This document shows positions 62,509 to 64,000 of a stretch of 64,000 nucleotides of DNA, one piece after another; position 1 is the stretch's first letter; each line of letters starts with the position of its first letter. Made by a program: the position numbers and the translations under genes. Below the pieces are notes generated by a model that did not search any database, had not been told where the DNA came from, and worked only from the letters and a program-made list of their open reading frames with translations. The DNA is from Vibrio rarus (GTDB taxonomy: Bacteria; Pseudomonadota; Gammaproteobacteria; Enterobacterales; Vibrionaceae): assembly GCF_024347075.1 (NCBI RefSeq), contig NZ_AP024900.1, forward strand, positions 1,984,001 to 2,048,000, read 5' to 3'.

Positions 62509-62541
62509 ATGAGCGTTATTATGTACGGTATCCCGAACTGC
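62509..62541 (+). repeat. right direct repeat (attR-like) of the yffB-inserted element
   Basis: A second exact copy of the 33-bp sequence at 58045. Here it forms the first 11 codons of the complete yffB gene. The upstream bases come from the element. Confidence 0.9.
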
Positions 62542-62859
62542 GATACCATCAAGAAAGCCAAAAAGTGGTTGGAAAGCCATCAAATTGACTTTACTTTTCA
62601 TGATTACCGTAAACACGGCATCACGACAGAAATGGTCACTGAGTTCTGTGACATCTTTGGTTGGGAGTTGGTGCTCAACAAGCGCGGCACCACTTATCGT
62701 CAACTTTCTGATGAACAAAAAAACACTCTTGATAAAAACAGTGCGATTGCACTTTTAGTCGAGCACCCTGCTATGGTTAAACGCCCTATTCTCCGTATTG
62801 GTGACCTTTTTCACATTGGCTTTAAAGCCGAACAATATGACAACATTTTTCACGTTTAA
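62509..62859 (+). CDS. yffB: ArsC/Spx-family reductase-like protein YffB
   Basis: 116 residues. The N-terminal GIPNCDTIKKAKKWL has the conserved cysteine (Cys11) of the ArsC-like thioredoxin fold. It is followed by dapE, as in E. coli. Its native promoter and ribosome site (AAGGA) were left behind at 58034-58044. Expression now depends on element sequence, with a weaker GGATG 9 nt before the ATG. The stop codon touches repeat copy D. Biochemical role is unclear for the family. Confidence 0.92.
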   Translation: MSVIMYGIPNCDTIKKAKKWLESHQIDFTFHDYRKHGITTEMVTEFCDIFGWELVLNKRGTTYRQLSDEQKNTLDKNSAIALLVEHPAMVKRPILRIGDLFHIGFKAEQYDNIFHV

Positions 62860-63020
62860 TACCAATCACACTAAGTAAGTGATCAGAAATAGCGCAGGAA
62901 AAATGCTCGAAAACAAGGCAGAATTTTTCGACAAGTAGTTATTCTACAATCAAAAATTCTAACGCTGTTATCGAGTATTTTAACAAGCTAGAATGATCAG
63001 TTATTTAGTACGATTGGTAT
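62859..63020 (+). repeat. 162-bp hairpin intergenic repeat, copy D
   Basis: Nearly identical to copy A, with the same 8-bp ends ATACCAAT and ATTGGTAT. Its first base is the last base of the yffB stop codon. It fills most of the gap to dapE, whose ribosome site AAGGAATTAGG follows. Confidence 0.87.
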
Positions 63021-63041
63021 AACCTGCTTTAAGGAATTAGG

Positions 63042-64000
63042 ATGAACTCAAGTCCTGTTTTAGAACTCGCCATTGATTTAATGAGTCGCGAGTCTGTCAC
63101 ACCAGAAGACGCTGGCTGTCAGCCACTAATGATTGAACGCCTCAAAGCACTAGGCTTTGCCATAGAAGTCATGCATTTTGATGACACCCTTAATCTATGG
63201 GCAAGAAAAGGCACACAAGCGCCCTTGTTCGCCTTTGCCGGTCATACCGATGTTGTCCCAGCAGGTAACTTAAAAGATTGGCGCACGCCGCCTTTTGAGC
63301 CCACCCTTAAGGATGGCTACTTATATGGGCGCGGGGCGGCTGACATGAAGGGCTCTCTAGCTTCTATGGTTGTCGCCGTCGAACGCTTTGTTGAGCAATA
63401 CCCGCAACACAGTGGCTCCATTGCCTTTCTCATCACCTCAGATGAAGAGGGTCCTTTCATTAACGGAACCACCCGTGTCATCGACACTCTAGTGGCCCGT
63501 GATGAAATCATAGATATGTGCATTGTCGGTGAACCTTCTTCTACTGAGTATGTGGGCGATATCGTTAAAAATGGCCGCCGCGGTTCATTTACCGGTGAGC
63601 TCACCGTCAAAGGTATTCAAGGCCATGTGGCCTATCCGCACATAGCGAAAAACCCGATTCATCAGGCACTACCAGCATTGACTGAGCTTAGCCAAGTTGA
63701 GTGGGATAACGGCAATGACTTCTTCCCACCCACCAGCTTCCAATTCCCTAATCTCAACTCAGGTACTGGTGCAAGCAATGTGATTCCCGGCGAATTGCAC
63801 GCTATGTTCAACCTAAGATACAGCACAGAGATCGGTCACCATCAAATTAAAGAGCGCGTTTATCAGGTATTAGATCAATATGATTTTGATTACGACCTAA
63901 AGTGGACTCTCAACGGCGAACCTTTCTTAACCGCTACCGGTGATCTTCTCACGGCTGTCGTTGATGCGGTGACGACGGTAAATGGCAAAGCCCCACAACT
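63042..64000 (+). CDS. dapE: succinyl-diaminopimelate desuccinylase, 5' part
   Basis: About 319 codons are visible before the window ends. Metal-site motifs [11 protein letters not shown] and [10 protein letters not shown], and catalytic SDEEGP, identify the M20 family enzyme DapE. It acts in lysine and diaminopimelate synthesis. AAGGA lies upstream of the ATG. The gene is cut by the window edge. Confidence 0.95.
   Translation, partial: MNSSPVLELAIDLMSRESVTPEDAGCQPLMIERLKALGFAIEVMHFDDTLNLWARKGTQAPLFAFAGHTDVVPAGNLKDWRTPPFEPTLKDGYLYGRGAADMKGSLASMVVAVERFVEQYPQHSGSIAFLITSDEEGPFINGTTRVIDTLVARDEIIDMCIVGEPSSTEYVGDIVKNGRRGSFTGELTVKGIQGHVAYPHIAKNPIHQALPALTELSQVEWDNGNDFFPPTSFQFPNLNSGTGASNVIPGELHAMFNLRYSTEIGHHQIKERVYQVLDQYDFDYDLKWTLNGEPFLTATGDLLTAVVDAVTTVNGKAPQ

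Larger units (their letters stand above)
58078..62541. mobile_element. 4.46-kb integrative element at the 5' end of yffB
   Basis: The segment is bounded by the 33-bp direct repeat (58045-58077 and 62509-62541) and carries two serine recombinase genes, an HNH-type pseudogene and genes without recognised relatives. All genes run on the minus strand, opposite to the flanking yffB-dapE. Insertion at a gene's 5' end with rebuilding of the gene resembles the SXT/prfC case, though that uses a tyrosine integrase. The integrase gene here is damaged, so the element may be stranded or rely on an enzyme in trans. Confidence 0.85.

Noticed and set aside
58045..62541. Reading the element as a transposon or insertion sequence
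   Set aside because: No terminal inverted repeats or transposase are visible, and the 33-bp target-gene duplication fits site-specific integration better.
62491..62718. Antisense frame sharing AVRDTVHNNAH with a frame at 57898-58119
   Set aside because: The shared peptide is just the reverse reading of the 33-bp direct repeat; neither frame has a ribosome site.

Overview
The window looks like chromosomal DNA of a Vibrionaceae member, most likely a Vibrio. The evidence is the toxRS operon divergent from htpG, the sdhCDAB-sucABCD/gltA cluster beside znuABC and feoABC, the seqA-pgm, ybfF-fldA-fur and nagE/nagAC blocks, rfaH, and a DUF2788/DUF2956/DUF1853 complement typical of vibrios. Most of the sequence is ordinary core genome, with dense operons, short gaps and many recognisable intrinsic terminators.

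Layout. 1-1250: the 3' part of an FMN riboswitch leads into a drug/metabolite-type transporter. 1266-6868: iron and zinc uptake (feoABC with a Fur box; znuA divergent from znuCB with a Zur-like box). 6897-18200: TCA cycle genes, sdhC-D-A-B-sucA-B-C-D on the minus strand and gltA divergent. 18201-27851: ybgI, a DUF1853 gene, pgm-seqA, ybfF, DUF2788, fldA, fur, a prepilin-like gene and glnS. 27947-36951: N-acetylglucosamine uptake and catabolism (nagE divergent from nagA-nagC, with two operator-like palindromes 94 bp apart), a CPA2 cation/proton antiporter, a diguanylate cyclase and asnB. 36960-47477: rfaH, hemH, adk, htpG (sigma-32 promoter), toxRS, yfcE, yfcH, a tiny membrane peptide gene, cnoX and qmcA-nfeD. 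47489-57833: ligA, zipA, cysZ, cysK, ptsH-ptsI-crr, a DyP peroxidase with its DUF2919 partner, DUF2956 and a winged-helix protein. 58045-62541: a compact accessory element. 62509-64000: yffB and the start of dapE.

The unusual region is 58045-62541. A perfect 33-bp direct repeat holds the first 11 codons of yffB. The left copy keeps the native upstream region but runs into a stop after 14 codons. The right copy rebuilds the complete gene. The roughly 4.46 kb between them carries a truncated large-serine-recombinase gene, an HNH-type gene broken by an in-frame stop, a small serine resolvase lacking a usually essential arginine, a 35-codon ORF with a strong Shine-Dalgarno, and a run of four overlapping genes. 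That run is the resolvase, a protein of short FG-type repeats, a glycine-zipper membrane-type protein, and a coiled-coil protein with a C-terminal membrane segment, closed by a terminator. I recognise no family for the last three. They are the best candidate here for an undescribed system.

Four copies of a roughly 162-bp hairpin-forming intergenic repeat with ATACCAAT/ATTGGTAT ends (20330, 24701, 55538, 62859) lie just downstream of plus-strand genes. Functionally, PTS proteins HPr, EI and EIIA-Glc in this window can serve NagE, which lacks its own IIA domain; Fur, encoded at 25018, is the expected regulator of feoABC.
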